In this document: positions 63,082 through 64,000 of the stretch, one piece after another
Numbering within the stretch: the stretch's first letter is position 1
Layout of the letters: every line of letters starts with the position of its first letter
Program-made: the position numbers and the translations under genes
The notes under the pieces: generated by a model
Databases searched by the model: none
What the model saw: only the letters and a program-made list of their open reading frames with translations
What the model was told of the DNA's origin: nothing
NCBI GenBank assembly: GCA_964529175.1
Contig: CAZGVO010000001.1
Span: 62,001-126,000, forward strand
Direction: 5' to 3'
Length of the DNA: 64,000 nucleotides
From: JAAFJM01 sp964529175
GTDB lineage: Bacteria > Bacteroidota > Bacteroidia > UKL13-3

Positions 63082-64000
63082 TTATTGAATTGCTAAACGC
63101 TTAGTTGCACTAGCTCCATTTGCTAATTTTACATTTACCAAATAAATACCTTTAGTTAAGTTTTCAGTATTTAAAACTACTTCGTGAGCTGAAACTGCAT
63201 TTTGAGTTAAAACTACTTTACCAGTAATATCAAATACATTTACTTGGCTAATAACTGCTTGGCCATTATCCATGCTTACAGTTACATTTTCTTTAGCTGG
63301 GTTAGGATATAAACCTAATAAACCTGACACATTAACTACTTCGTTTACACCGCTAGTTGGTAATAAATCTAACTGAACAGCAATACGAGGAGAGATAAAT
63401 TGAGCAATTGTATCAATATAAGCTTTAGCACGAGCTGCGCTCATAAATGGATTGGTTAACATAGCTAATGAATCAGCATTTCTACCTGTTCCAGCACCGT
63501 AGTTATTGTTAGCTTGAACTGTAGCTCTATCCCACCATTCCCAAGGAGAACCTTCAGCAGGGAAACTTGAAATAAATGGATATAAATTTTTAACACCACC
63601 AGTAATTGTTAATGCTCTTGCAGTAATTGCATCATTATAAACTCCAGCGTTCATTTTATTATTAATTCCTAAAGAGTTTGCATAAGGAATAACAGAACCA
63701 GCACCTGAAGCACTTTCAATAACAGTAGCACCAGTTGTAGGAACTAGTACATTTCCTGTTCTGTATGGAGCAAATCTATCAGTTGGACAATGTAAACCAA
63801 TAATTGGTAAAGTTGCGTTATCCATCCAAGTAGTATCGCCCATAGCACCACCATAGTTAAATACCATATGAGCATTGCCTGAAACAGATGCATCGCCACC
63901 ATAGTTAAAGAAAGGAGCTCCTCCAATTCCATTCCAATCGCCTAATGTATCTACATTAACCATTGGAGAGAAATCACCTCTTTGGAATTTCAATTTACCT
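63082..64000 (-). CDS. T9SS-secreted protein, alpha/beta-hydrolase-like, partial
   Basis: Only the C-terminal 306 or so residues are inside the window; the frame is open to the edge. The visible part has secreted-protein character (many Asn, Gly, Ala). It includes LPIIGLHCPTDRFAPYRTGN, which looks like a hydrolase strand with Asp/His, and a helix (AARAKAYIDTIAQFISPRIA). A type A T9SS sorting domain follows: LGLYPNPAKENVTVSM, VNVFDITGKVVLTQ and LTKGIYLVNVKLANG. The usual catalytic Ser is not in view. A hydrolase role is inferred. Confidence 0.8.
   Translation of the reverse strand, partial: GKLKFQRGDFSPMVNVDTLGDWNGIGGAPFFNYGGDASVSGNAHMVFNYGGAMGDTTWMDNATLPIIGLHCPTDRFAPYRTGNVLVPTTGATVIESASGAGSVIPYANSLGINNKMNAGVYNDAITARALTITGGVKNLYPFISSFPAEGSPWEWWDRATVQANNNYGAGTGRNADSLAMLTNPFMSAARAKAYIDTIAQFISPRIAVQLDLLPTSGVNEVVNVSGLLGLYPNPAKENVTVSMDNGQAVISQVNVFDITGKVVLTQNAVSAHEVVLNTENLTKGIYLVNVKLANGASATKRLAIQ

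Noticed and set aside
1..64000. tRNA, rRNA or transposase genes
   Set aside because: I looked in the intergenic regions for cloverleaf features and in the proteins for DDE or HUH motifs, and saw none.

Overview
The window is AT-rich DNA from a Bacteroidota bacterium. It carries the marks of that phylum: type IX secretion (PorV and proteins with a T9SS C-terminal sorting domain), a TonB-dependent receptor paired with a DUF4249 lipoprotein, DUF4292 and DUF6567 lipoproteins, a fused E1 alpha/beta 2-oxoacid dehydrogenase, kynurenine 3-monooxygenase, and promoters of the TTG-N19-TAnnTTTG type. Two runs of exactly 100 N (39695-39794 and 43700-43799) show that this is a scaffold with gaps. Both gaps lie inside tandem repeats.

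Region 1 (1-39 kb) is mostly housekeeping. In order it has three orphan TPR sensor histidine kinases (14, 10013, 12186), kbl, a conserved Bacteroidota protein, ftsH, the E1 fusion, tsaB, an EnvC-like protein with DUF4292, a ParE-type toxin-antitoxin pair joined to thiamine pyrophosphokinase, a 2OG-Fe(II) oxygenase, gcvH, a glycosyltransferase, aspS, hemW, rpsO, pnp, ispF, porV, arfB and a carboxylase beta subunit. Next come the SRP RNA and a siderophore-type TonB receptor with a PepSY protein, preceded by a strong palindromic operator. Many genes end in clear intrinsic terminators.

Region 2 (39-56.7 kb) is accessory DNA. It has a 118-bp tandem array, kmo, and a two-gene FRG + DUF262 module that looks like a defence or stress system. 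It also has a 41-bp tandem array, a frameshifted XRE regulator, a TonB receptor/DUF4249 pair, and surface and membrane proteins. A Crp-family regulator sits beside two paralogous outer-membrane proteins whose promoters share double palindromes, and a decayed third paralog lies nearby. Three small lipoprotein or orphan genes follow. Several dispersed intergenic repeats occur only here, including near-identical palindromes and a repeat found 5' of three unrelated genes. This suggests repeated insertion of gene cassettes.

Region 3 (56.8-64 kb) returns to core genes: uvrA, a Pro/Val/Glu-rich protein, tdk and a YhiN-type flavoprotein. It ends in a truncated T9SS-secreted protein at the window edge. 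I found no tRNA, rRNA, transposase or CRISPR array.
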